Shown here piece after piece: positions 7,491 to 16,269 of a DNA stretch of 64,000 bases. Both the position numbers and the translations under genes were made by a program. The DNA is from Caldilineaceae bacterium (GTDB taxonomy: Bacteria; Chloroflexota; Anaerolineae; Caldilineales; Caldilineaceae). A model generated the notes under the pieces. That model made no database searches and had not been told where the DNA came from. It worked only from the letters and a program-made list of their open reading frames with translations. Each line of letters begins with the position of its first letter. Within the stretch, counting starts at the first letter, position 1. Location of the stretch: the NCBI GenBank assembly GCA_019637695.1, contig JAHBVG010000021.1:1-64000 (forward strand). Direction: 5' to 3'.

Positions 7491-10400
7491 CTAAATGGTC
7501 GGAGGGAGATATTGTTGAGTCTGGCCAAGCACAGACCCTTTCTGGGCATTGACGATATGATGTTCTAATTCATAGTTTGCAGGATCTAGCATCCATCTTC
7601 TCACCTGAGGGTGTTTCGCCCCTAGATGTCTACCCGTGTTGTTCCAGTATGTAACAGCATCATGAATATGGCCCATTTCTGTTTCGCGAATCGGATACCA
7701 CCTCTTCACGCCATCGGGACCGACGGTGAAGACTTCGGTGCTTGCTCCAGTACCACGAATCCGAGGAGGAGTTTCGCTGCGCATTCGAGCGATAACATCG
7801 CGGCCCGTTCGGCTTCCCTTGCCAGGCGTGCTGCCCAAGTACAAAGCTCGTTTCGGATCTACACCCTCTCGCAGCGGAGATATGGGTGTTTCTCCTGTCT
7901 TACGAATATCTGAAAGCGCTTCTTGTTGGGCTTGACGACCGCCTGATTGCTTCCTGGCGCGGCGAGTTGCCGCTCGCTCCAGATCAGGATCGTAGACTAA
8001 GTAATCATCAAAGAGATCATCGCCAAACCGCTCGTCGATCCCCAATTCTCTGCGCGTGGAAGGCGGCAGGTCGACAAAGCACTCTTCTGCGGAGAACCGA
8101 CACCATCCTTTACCGTCTCTTCGGCGTCGATACGTATGCTCACCTGCTTTAATCTCGACATCATAGTCGCGGTAATGTACGGAATCAGGTTCGACCCGCT
8201 TCGGCCGATTATTGCCCGCCTCGCGCACTTCCGCCCTAAGCTGGTTTGCATCCATGTCACTTGCGCGCTTACCCCGCGCATCATCGAGATGGGCCTGATG
8301 GCGCTGTCTTGCCTGCGGTGTATCCAGATCCAGATCGCTGGGGCGTCCTCGCCGCCTGGAGAAAAAGCCTCGAATCTTGTTTCTAAATTGGATCAACCCT
8401 TGCCTGCCGCCAGCGAACAACCGCTGAGCGCCTCTGGCAATGGCAGCCGGTGCGCCGGCAATCGCGCTGATCCCCTGTCTGGCTCCTTGCAGGGTCTGGC
8501 TGGCCCACTGCCCAGGAGATCGGGGCACCTGGCGGAAAAATTCGCCAGAACTCAGCCTGGGTCCCATCTTGACGGCGCCAATCCCCTCGACCACAGCCAT
8601 CGCTCCCTGGAAACCGTCGGTGGCGTTTTGCTTCATCTGCTCGGTATTGCCAAAGAGTTCGCGCGCGGTCTCTGCGCTGCCGGCGTCGTGCAGGTTCTTA
8701 ATATAGGCCAGATAATTGAAGTAGACCGCCAATCCACCCGAAATGATGGCCCCCCAACCGGCGTAGGTCATGATGGTTCCCATCCAGGCGATGACAGGAC
8801 CGGTGACAGGCGACAAGAACCCCCACGATAGGATGGTCAACACCACCATCAGCGCCGTGATGATGGCTGCGATGCCCAGGACAGAGGAGAAGATCATGGC
8901 CAGCCCGGTCGTGATATCGGCTGCGATTTGCAGCAGATTTCCCAACGGATCACGCTGCCAGGCTTCCCAATTGCCAATATTAGCGAAGCCGGTCAGCATC
9001 TTTTCAAAGCCGCCCACAATGCTGACCAGGCTTTGGCGGGGATCGATCATGCCGATGAGCATCTCTTTGCCCATTTGCAAGATGTTGATATTCTTGATCG
9101 AATCTGTGATTGACTCGGCTACCAGACGGTTAGCCAACATACGCTGCTGTTCTGCCGTCAAGAAATTCATGTTCTGGTCGGCAATGTCCAGCACGCCCCC
9201 AACCCGCTGGATACGTCGGTTTTCGACTTCCTGGATCTGTTCGGCGCGTGGATCAGCGGGTTGTTCGCCCATGATGGACTGAGAAAGACCCGTATCCACC
9301 CTCAAGCGAGCGCCCTCAGTGGCATCTGTCCCCTGATCAGGGGCGCTTTGGATCATCCGCTCTAGGGTAGCCAGCAATCCGTCGCGTTGGGCTTGTGGCA
9401 TCTCAGCAACACGTGCTTCCTGTTCCCCTTCGCTCATGCCTGCCAGTTCAAAGAGCAGTTCTTCTTCAGGCGACATTTCTATCTGTGTGGCGCGTTCTTG
9501 TTCACGCTGTTGACGCTCGATGGCCGCCTCTCGACTCTCGATCCTGGCCATGTCGGCCAGGTACTGATCCTGGAGTGCGTTGAGTTCATCCTCCATGACG
9601 ATGGTGGCAGCGATCAGATCATCACCAGATTGAGCGGTTTGCTGGGCGTGCTGACGGATCAGGGCCGGTCCAGGACCGGCTTCTTCAATCTGAGCTTGAC
9701 TGGCCTGGTTGGTGGCGTGCATTTCGGCAACGCGGGCATCGGTCTGCGCGATGAGATCCTCTGTCTCGCCGATCTGGGCTTCTGACTGCTGGTTTTGCTC
9801 TGCTGCGGATTCCGCCTCCTGCTGGTACTGGCGGGCGCGTTCGCCAGTTTGACGGATCGCCTGATCCATGGATTGGGCGCCTTCGGCGGCATTCTGCATG
9901 TCCCCGCTCTGTTCTTCGGCGTCGGCGCGGGCATCCTCATCATCAGGGATTTCACTCTGGCTGCGGCTGGCTTTGTCCTGAGCTTCGCCGGCCAGCGCGC
10001 CCGAATCTTCCTGACCTTCCGCGGCTTTGCTCGCCAGATCAGGCGCTTTTTCGGCGACGAACTGCTGCCGTTCTACGCTCTCGCCGTGAGCTTCTCGCGA
10101 CTGTTGGGCAATTTCCTGACGCGCCTCATTATGGGTCTCCATGGTGGATGTACCCTCTTCGGCGTTGGCCAGATCTTCACGTTGGCGTTCCAATACGGCA
10201 TCCAATCCATAGGAACCGATCTGCTGCTCAGCGGCATGACGCTTCATGGCGTAGCCTTGTTCACGCAGCATCTGCCCGATATAACCCAGCCCGCGGACCT
10301 GGGTGTCAATCTGGCTGTTGCGGGGCAGCGCTTCACCCGCACTGTCCACCGGAGCTTCGATGCGCGGCTGGCGGAAGTCTTCTGGTTGCTCAGGAATCAC

Positions 10401-11945
10401 AACGGCTTGCGCCTGCTGTTGAGCAGCATCGGCGCGCTGGGCTGCTGCATCGGCAGCGGATAGTTCGGCGCTTGTCTCCTCTCCTTCACCGGTCTGCTCT
10501 TCAGTAGCCTCAGATGGCTGCTCCTGAAGCTCTTGAGCGATCTCTTCTTGCTGAGCTTCGGTCTTTTCTTGCGCTTCTGCGCCCCGATCTACAGCAGGGC
10601 TCGATTCCCCTGAACTGGAGATTTCGCCAGCTTCCTGCCTGACTTCTCCCCGGTTTAGATTTTGCGCCTCCTGGCGCTCTTCCTCGCTTAGATCCTGTGG
10701 GTCCTTTACATTCGGATCATTGTCGATCTTTTCATTCATGCGGCCCGTGACCTCAGCCCCATCGTTGGGCCGTTCGGGCTTGGGATCTGTCGTAGTATCC
10801 TGCGGCGGCGCGGAATAGCGTTGCACCGTGCCGCCAACCGCAGATTGCTGAATGGTGTGCGTCAGTTCATGGGCGAGCAGGTGCTTCCCGCTTTGTGACG
10901 TTGGCGCGTATTCGCCCGCATTAAAATAAATATCCCGCTCATGGGTAAACGCGCGGGCTTGAAGGTCCCGATTCATCTGTGCAGAGGTGCTGTCCGTATG
11001 AACGCGCACCTGGCTGAGATCCGCGCCAAACTGTCGTCCCATCTCTGCTTTTGTAGCAGGTGAGAGGGGAGCGCCGCTCCCTTTGCTTTGATGCAGGCGA
11101 TCCTGTAGCGCGGTCGGTTCTTTATGCGATCTACGCCAGGTCTGATTCCCAAGTCTCGACTGAGTCTGGATCGGCGGCGCTTCTTCTTCTGAAATGTAGG
11201 GTTCGATCTCAGGCAGGCTGACCTGGGCATCAGCGCCTTCGCTATCCTCAGCCTCCTTTGCGGATGACGACTCAACTTCCTTCCCTTCGGCATCGAGTGC
11301 AGACGACTCTTTTTCTGTATCGGGAAGCGGAGCAAAGTTCACCTTGGCCTGGATCTGATCTTCAGCCTCACAGTCTGCACATTGCGCCTGAATTTGGGTT
11401 TGAGCGATGGTGGTTGATGGTTCTGAGTTGGCGGGATCTTCTTCGTCCTCAGTCTGGCGTTGGATCAAAAGAGGCTGCACAGAAGTTTCATCGGTTTCGG
11501 TTTCATCCTCGGCCTGCCGCTGCACCCGTGGCGGTTCTATGCTGCCCTGTTGCTCCTCACAGGCACAGGACTGGACAGCCTCCTCTTCAACGGTATCTTC
11601 GTTCTCTTCTTCCTCAAACTGCGTTTGAACCGAGGCCATCTGGCTGAGCGCGCCGGGTCCCAGCGGGGTGATGGCGGGTGCAACGCCTCCATTCGTGATG
11701 CTGTCGGCGGCCAAATCGGCTTCGCGCTCAAAGGGATCGTCAGGACGGCCCATCGCCAACTTCATCTGCACACTGCCCATCCCCGCGCTCAAACTCAGCA
11801 TTGGACCAGCCCCGTAGAACGCGCCTAGCGATGTGGAGCGCTCGGCGGTGGGCGCGGTAAATCCGCCCGTAGATGTGTGCGGGCTGCGGGTGGAGGGGTG
11901 ATGGCGTCGCGTCGACGGTTTCGGCCTGACCTGGGCAATGCTCAT
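7491..11945 (-). CDS. DUF4157 eCIS cargo protein with C-terminal GH-E nuclease domain; possible tape measure
   Basis: 1484 residues. The N-terminus (1-110) has the basic leader and the MGRPDDPFEREADLAAD-type segment of eCIS cargo. Residues about 120-290 are acidic and disordered. Residues about 295-375 are the DUF4157 domain with the zinc-protease-like HELTH at 359-363. Residues about 380-1000 are Gln/Glu/Ala-rich and coiled-coil-like. Residues about 1003-1082 contain hydrophobic, probably membrane-spanning stretches. A basic linker leads to the last 100 residues, with TEMGHIHDAVTYWN (GH near 1422) and NYELEHH (E near 1458), the signature spacing of the GH-E branch of HNH/Endo VII nucleases. 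Predicted role: delivered DNase or RNase. No other long helical gene in the cluster fits a tape measure, so this protein may also serve that role. Confidence 0.85.
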   Translation of the reverse strand: MSIAQVRPKPSTRRHHPSTRSPHTSTGGFTAPTAERSTSLGAFYGAGPMLSLSAGMGSVQMKLAMGRPDDPFEREADLAADSITNGGVAPAITPLGPGALSQMASVQTQFEEEENEDTVEEEAVQSCACEEQQGSIEPPRVQRQAEDETETDETSVQPLLIQRQTEDEEDPANSEPSTTIAQTQIQAQCADCEAEDQIQAKVNFAPLPDTEKESSALDAEGKEVESSSAKEAEDSEGADAQVSLPEIEPYISEEEAPPIQTQSRLGNQTWRRSHKEPTALQDRLHQSKGSGAPLSPATKAEMGRQFGADLSQVRVHTDSTSAQMNRDLQARAFTHERDIYFNAGEYAPTSQSGKHLLAHELTHTIQQSAVGGTVQRYSAPPQDTTTDPKPERPNDGAEVTGRMNEKIDNDPNVKDPQDLSEEERQEAQNLNRGEVRQEAGEISSSGESSPAVDRGAEAQEKTEAQQEEIAQELQEQPSEATEEQTGEGEETSAELSAADAAAQRADAAQQQAQAVVIPEQPEDFRQPRIEAPVDSAGEALPRNSQIDTQVRGLGYIGQMLREQGYAMKRHAAEQQIGSYGLDAVLERQREDLANAEEGTSTMETHNEARQEIAQQSREAHGESVERQQFVAEKAPDLASKAAEGQEDSGALAGEAQDKASRSQSEIPDDEDARADAEEQSGDMQNAAEGAQSMDQAIRQTGERARQYQQEAESAAEQNQQSEAQIGETEDLIAQTDARVAEMHATNQASQAQIEEAGPGPALIRQHAQQTAQSGDDLIAATIVMEDELNALQDQYLADMARIESREAAIERQQREQERATQIEMSPEEELLFELAGMSEGEQEARVAEMPQAQRDGLLATLERMIQSAPDQGTDATEGARLRVDTGLSQSIMGEQPADPRAEQIQEVENRRIQRVGGVLDIADQNMNFLTAEQQRMLANRLVAESITDSIKNINILQMGKEMLIGMIDPRQSLVSIVGGFEKMLTGFANIGNWEAWQRDPLGNLLQIAADITTGLAMIFSSVLGIAAIITALMVVLTILSWGFLSPVTGPVIAWMGTIMTYAGWGAIISGGLAVYFNYLAYIKNLHDAGSAETARELFGNTEQMKQNATDGFQGAMAVVEGIGAVKMGPRLSSGEFFRQVPRSPGQWASQTLQGARQGISAIAGAPAAIARGAQRLFAGGRQGLIQFRNKIRGFFSRRRGRPSDLDLDTPQARQRHQAHLDDARGKRASDMDANQLRAEVREAGNNRPKRVEPDSVHYRDYDVEIKAGEHTYRRRRDGKGWCRFSAEECFVDLPPSTRRELGIDERFGDDLFDDYLVYDPDLERAATRRARKQSGGRQAQQEALSDIRKTGETPISPLREGVDPKRALYLGSTPGKGSRTGRDVIARMRSETPPRIRGTGASTEVFTVGPDGVKRWYPIRETEMGHIHDAVTYWNNTGRHLGAKHPQVRRWMLDPANYELEHHIVNAQKGSVLGQTQQYLPPTI

Positions 11946-11952
11946 GTTCGAC

Positions 11953-14088
11953 TCACGTCAGCAACCGGATGAACTCATGCAATTGGAAGCGCGGCAGGGC
12001 CGGCAGGCGCGCTTCCTCTAGCGGGCAGATGGCGCCGGCCTTGCGATATTCGGCGCGCAGGGCTTCGATCAAGTGACGATTGCCCAGCGGACGATTCCCT
12101 TCGCTCACGGCCAGCAGCGTGGCGAGCTGGGCAGCGTTGCGGATCTGTCCGCCCGTCAGATCACAGGATGCAGCCACACGCCCCAGCAGATCGGAGCCGA
12201 TGCTATGATCGTTGGGCAGATGCAGTTGCCAGATGGCCCAGCGCTCGTCGACCTGCGGCGGCACAAACTGGACAACCACATCCATACGGCGTTGAAAGGC
12301 GGTGTCGATGTTCTGCGCAGCGTTGGTCGTCACCAACACGATGCCCTGGTAGTGTTCCAACCGTTGCAACAGGTAATTAGTCTCCAGATTGGCGTAGCGG
12401 TCGTTGGACGATTTGACGTCGGTGCGCTGGCCGAGCAGGGCGTCGCCCTCGTCGAGGAGCAGGATGATGTCCAGTTCCTCGGCGCGCGAGAGAACCTGAT
12501 GCAGGTTCTTCTCGGTTTCGCCGATGTATTTGTTGATCACCGAGGCCAGGTCCACGCGGTAGAGATCCATCCCCAGTTCCGCGGCGAGGATGCGCGCCGC
12601 CAATGTCTTGCCCGTGCCGCTCGCGCCGCTGAAGAGGGCGCGCACGCCGCGATTGGCGCTACTGCCAAAGGCCGATCCCAGGTGATCGAGCAGCCGCTCA
12701 CGGAAGAGACAGCGCTGTTGCAATTCGTGGAGTTTGCCCAGCGTCGTCGTCCCCACCACCAATTGATGCCACGCGCCGCCGCTCTCGATGCGGTCGGCCA
12801 GGGTATCGAGCATCTGCCGGTTGAGGGCGCGCGCCGCCTGGCGCACATCGTTGAGTTCTACGGTCTCGCGGTGATCGAGCCGCGCCTGTGTCACCGCCAT
12901 CGCCGCTGTCTGGCGGATGTAGCGGTCGGGCAGGATGAAACGGGCGCTGATCCCCTCAAGATCCTGCACAGGTGCGCCGTTGAGCGCGGATTGCCAGAAA
13001 CGCAACCGCAAGGAGAGATCCGGCGGCGGCAGGGTGAGCGTCAACGCCTGCTCGGCGCGGCTGCCGCGCAGTCCCCCCTCGGTCCCCATCAACACCAAAA
13101 CCGGCCCGGCGTAGCCCAGCAGGTCGGGCAGGGTCGCCGTCTCGCCCGGTCCCAACTCGAAGGAATAGACGGGGATGGCATTGGCAAGGATGGCAAGCGC
13201 CGCCACTGGCCGTTCGCGCCCTTCCTCAGGATGCAGCGGATCTGGGTTCTCGGGCGATGGGGACGGCGGCGGGTTCACTTCGATCACAGCGCGTCCGAGC
13301 GCACGCGCCATCGCCCCGGCTACAAGAAGCCGGTCGCTGCCCGGCGTGCCGCGCAGGATGAACGCGCTGGCCTTCCCCTCGGCCAGGATGGCGGGCGTCT
13401 GCCCCAGCCGCTGCAAAAAATCGTCAGGCAGGATCAACGCATCGAGCGCGGGGTATTCGGTTTGAGGATGAATCATACACCAACCGCCCGGCGCGTGGTC
13501 GAGCGAGCCGCGGGCGGCATCCCAAACCGCGGCGGGGACGTGCAACATCCACTCGGCGCGGGGCGCTGTAGGGTTGGCCGCTGTCATCGCGCCCAGGTCA
13601 AAGAGACCCCGGCAGGTCTCCCAACTGTCAATCTCGGCGGCCATGCCGTTGCGCGCCAGCAACTGGCTCACTACTCCCAATGTCAGCCGCCGCGAGGGCA
13701 GGGGTTCCTGGAGATGGGCATAGAGGGTGCCAAAGCGTGAATCTTCCTGCACCAGACCGGCCAGCATGAGGACAGCCCGCCCCTGGCCGCCCACTGCCGC
13801 CAAACTTTCCAGCGCAACCAGTGGCAAGTGGGTTTCAGTGTCCCGCTGCCAGTCGCGGATCTCCGCTTCCCACCAATCCACAGCGTCAGCGGGCGGCGCG
13901 TCCTGGGGCAGAAAGCGCTCGAACTCGTCGCGGTAGCGCGCCAGAAATGGGTAACGGTGGGCCACTCCTTCGCCGTCCACTGGTTCGCTCTGCTCCACGT
14001 AGCGCAGCAGCCGCAGGACCGCGCCATAGTAATGGAGCAGAAAATGGCTGCGCGGCGTCGGTTGGAGGGATGCAAAGGCATTGGGCAT
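11953..14088 (-). CDS. AAA+ ATPase of the contractile injection system (Afp15/Pvc15-like)
   Basis: 711 residues. The N-terminal two thirds are a divergent helical and degenerate-AAA region. The C-terminal AAA module has Walker A GASGTGKT (about 486-493), Walker B IILLLDEGDAL (about 539-549), a sensor region LVTTNAAQNID and the arginine-finger segment FQRRMDVVVQF. Afp15-type ATPases accompany nearly all eCIS loci and are thought to act in assembly or recycling of the sheath in the producing cell. The ATG at 14088 follows GAGAGGATC and is preferred over an upstream start. It lies just before the cargo gene (7 bases between stop and start), as afp15 neighbours afp14 in Afp. Confidence 0.92.
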   Translation of the reverse strand: MPNAFASLQPTPRSHFLLHYYGAVLRLLRYVEQSEPVDGEGVAHRYPFLARYRDEFERFLPQDAPPADAVDWWEAEIRDWQRDTETHLPLVALESLAAVGGQGRAVLMLAGLVQEDSRFGTLYAHLQEPLPSRRLTLGVVSQLLARNGMAAEIDSWETCRGLFDLGAMTAANPTAPRAEWMLHVPAAVWDAARGSLDHAPGGWCMIHPQTEYPALDALILPDDFLQRLGQTPAILAEGKASAFILRGTPGSDRLLVAGAMARALGRAVIEVNPPPSPSPENPDPLHPEEGRERPVAALAILANAIPVYSFELGPGETATLPDLLGYAGPVLVLMGTEGGLRGSRAEQALTLTLPPPDLSLRLRFWQSALNGAPVQDLEGISARFILPDRYIRQTAAMAVTQARLDHRETVELNDVRQAARALNRQMLDTLADRIESGGAWHQLVVGTTTLGKLHELQQRCLFRERLLDHLGSAFGSSANRGVRALFSGASGTGKTLAARILAAELGMDLYRVDLASVINKYIGETEKNLHQVLSRAEELDIILLLDEGDALLGQRTDVKSSNDRYANLETNYLLQRLEHYQGIVLVTTNAAQNIDTAFQRRMDVVVQFVPPQVDERWAIWQLHLPNDHSIGSDLLGRVAASCDLTGGQIRNAAQLATLLAVSEGNRPLGNRHLIEALRAEYRKAGAICPLEEARLPALPRFQLHEFIRLLT

Positions 14089-14137
14089 GGTCGATCCTCT
14101 CGTGGAAAAACTCGCAATAGCCACCGGGCCTACCGAA

Positions 14138-14452
14138 ACGCCCCCTTAAGGGGGCTGCCTGGTTGTGTCTCCCAGACTCGCCGGACCATGAATGGTCCGG
14201 CTAACCAGACGCCCCCTCAAGGGGGCTGCCTGTTGTGTCTCCCAGCAGGCTTAGGGGCATTCATGCCCTGATGCTCGCCGGACCATGAATGGGCTGGCTA
14301 ACCAGACGCCCCCTCAAGGGGGCTGCCTGTTGTGTCTCCCAGCAGACTTTAGCCTGCGTCTTTTTAGCCGGGGCATTCATGCCCTGGCTCTCTCATGCCC
14401 TGGCTCTCTCATGCCCTGGCTCTCTCATGCCCTGGCGCTCTCTCATCCAAAA
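14138..14452. repeat. Cluster of palindromic and direct repeats between two eCIS genes
   Basis: Three copies of a roughly 37-base unit (14138-14175, 14209-14245, 14306-14342), each centred on the palindrome GCCCCCTCAAGGGGGC (TT in the first copy). Between them are GCCGGACCATGAATGGTCCGGC (14180-14201), a perfect hairpin with a two-base centre, and GGGGCATTCATGCCCT palindromes. Bases 14388-14446 hold four imperfect repeats of TCTCATGCCCTGGC. No open reading frame of merit. It interrupts the operon between the ATPase and the 605-residue gene. Confidence 0.8.
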
Positions 14453-16260
14453 TGAAAGTAGACCGCCCGCCCCCAGCCGGGCAGCCAGCCGGGATCTCGA
14501 TCCAGGCCGGTCAGGCGTATGGGCAATGATATGCTGTCGAGCGATGCCACCAAATCAACCTGAGACGCGGTGATGTACAACTGCCCCGGCAGCAAAAGCA
14601 ATTCCTCGGCCAGATGCATTTCAGGCTCTAGCCTCAAGGCCAGACGCAGACGCCACTCGATCAGAGGGAGAGCCAGCCTCAGCCAACGGGCGAGCAGTGG
14701 GTGGTACTTCTGCCTGAGCTTTATACGCCCCCCATCTTCCACTAGGCCGAAGCGCAGCCAGGCAGCCGGAATTTGAAACGCCGGCCAGCGCCGCGGCCGG
14801 CGGCGTGGGAGCCGGCAACCGGGCAGATCCCCTGGCGGGCGGCCATCAAGTCGAGCAAGCGCCAGCCAGAGTGGATCCGTCTCCACGGCGGCGAAACCAT
14901 CGCCGAGCAGTTCACGCCCCAGCGCCTCCAACAATCCCCACGGACCGACGCCGCTGGATAGCCGCCAGCCATTCTCGAAAGATTCGGGTAGATCAAGTGT
15001 GATCATCAAGTTGATCAAATAGAGAACGCCGCCGACGCGCGTGGGAAGCCCCTCCTCTGCCCAGGCACGCGCTGTGGGGATCGACGCTGGCGCGGCCTCC
15101 GCCGTTGATTCTTGCATGAGCGGATGGTTTGGCGACGCTGGCGCAACCGTAGATCTGCCTGCACTCGGCAGTGGATCATTCGCCGCGCCGGGCTGCACGT
15201 AACGTTGGGACGGCGCAGTCTTCGCCGCGCTTCCAGTCGGATCGGCGTACGCGCGTTCCGTCGGTTGCAGCGGATGGGCAACGGACGCAGATGGTTCATC
15301 CGCGTTCGACGCCAGTGCATCGGCTGCCGGGGCAAGGGGATCGGCCTCGACCACGCGCGACGACAATTCCGCAATTGGCGTGGTTGCCGCCGACTCTATC
15401 TGCGAGGATGGATCGCTGATCGCATCTCTTTGCCAGTGCGGGCTGTGCAGAACCCGCGGCGATACGGGAAGCTTCCCGGTGGGCAAACTTTCCGCCGATG
15501 ATCGGGTCACGGCGCGCCACCATGCGCGCAGCCGCGGCGCGTAATCGGGCGCGTGGACTCGATAGGGGCGACGGTGCAGATCAAGCGCTATCCCCAGCAG
15601 CGCTGTCTGTTCCCGACCCAAAGGAATGGATGCCGATAGCCCAGCCCAGGGAGCCGCCCCCCACGAACGCGGGGATCTTCCTGTGGCGTCGTCGCTGGGG
15701 ATGAGATGGGGCAACTGGTGGGCGATCAACATCGCCGCCAGGATACGGCCCGCCTGCGCCGGGGTGAAGCGTTCGACGATCCCGCCTGCCTCTCCCCACG
15801 ACTCCAACTGCGCCGCCACCGCGGGGAGGAGTTCGGCGCGTGCGATCAACCGATCCACCAACAGATCGGCGGGTGAAGCGAGAGATCCCCTTGCGAGCAG
15901 GATCGCACGCCACCACCAGCGTTGCCCCACCACACCGCTGTGGATGTCGCAGGCCAGGCAGGCCAGCAGTTCGCTTTCATCGGCAAAGCAGACCGCCTCG
16001 ACGCTGTCGGGGACAAATCCCAACGCAGGGTGGGCGGCGCGACGATAGAGATCCGCCAATTGCTCGCGGGCGCGTCGTTCCCATTCACGGTGTACCGTCG
16101 TCGCCCGCAACCCTGCCGCCATCCGCCCCGGCTCAGGATCGACCATCCGCCGCACTACCAGCACTGTGGAGGGCGGCATGGCCGGCGGGCGCAGATCGGC
16201 GCTGGCGAGCAGCCGCCCCATCGCCAAACGGACGGCTTTGGCGTCCACACGCTCTATCAT
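14443..16260 (-). CDS. eCIS-associated protein of unknown function
   Basis: 605 residues, no family recognised. The N-terminal 270 residues are helical and Trp/Arg-rich (for example QRWWWRAILLARG), with no signal peptide. Residues about 275-430 are a Pro/Ser/Ala-rich linker expected to be disordered. The C-terminal 170 residues form a second compact domain starting VLYLINLMITLDLP and containing GVGPWGLLEALGREL. AGGGAT precedes the ATG and the gap from the upstream gene is nine bases, so it is co-transcribed with the structural genes. Its place just upstream of the ATPase gene suggests a lineage-specific assembly or cargo-loading role, which is speculation. Confidence 0.72.
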   Translation of the reverse strand: MIERVDAKAVRLAMGRLLASADLRPPAMPPSTVLVVRRMVDPEPGRMAAGLRATTVHREWERRAREQLADLYRRAAHPALGFVPDSVEAVCFADESELLACLACDIHSGVVGQRWWWRAILLARGSLASPADLLVDRLIARAELLPAVAAQLESWGEAGGIVERFTPAQAGRILAAMLIAHQLPHLIPSDDATGRSPRSWGAAPWAGLSASIPLGREQTALLGIALDLHRRPYRVHAPDYAPRLRAWWRAVTRSSAESLPTGKLPVSPRVLHSPHWQRDAISDPSSQIESAATTPIAELSSRVVEADPLAPAADALASNADEPSASVAHPLQPTERAYADPTGSAAKTAPSQRYVQPGAANDPLPSAGRSTVAPASPNHPLMQESTAEAAPASIPTARAWAEEGLPTRVGGVLYLINLMITLDLPESFENGWRLSSGVGPWGLLEALGRELLGDGFAAVETDPLWLALARLDGRPPGDLPGCRLPRRRPRRWPAFQIPAAWLRFGLVEDGGRIKLRQKYHPLLARWLRLALPLIEWRLRLALRLEPEMHLAEELLLLPGQLYITASQVDLVASLDSISLPIRLTGLDRDPGWLPGWGRAVYFHFG

Positions 16261-16269
16261 GGACGATCC

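Noticed and set aside
12073..13740. Long plus-strand open frame opposite the AAA+ gene
   Set aside because: The minus strand has Walker A and B in frame; the plus-strand translation is Arg/His/Gln-rich without motif or ribosome site.
14388..14446. Possible CRISPR or satellite from TCTCATGCCCTGGC repeats
   Set aside because: Units of about 14 bases without unique spacers; a simple tandem repeat.
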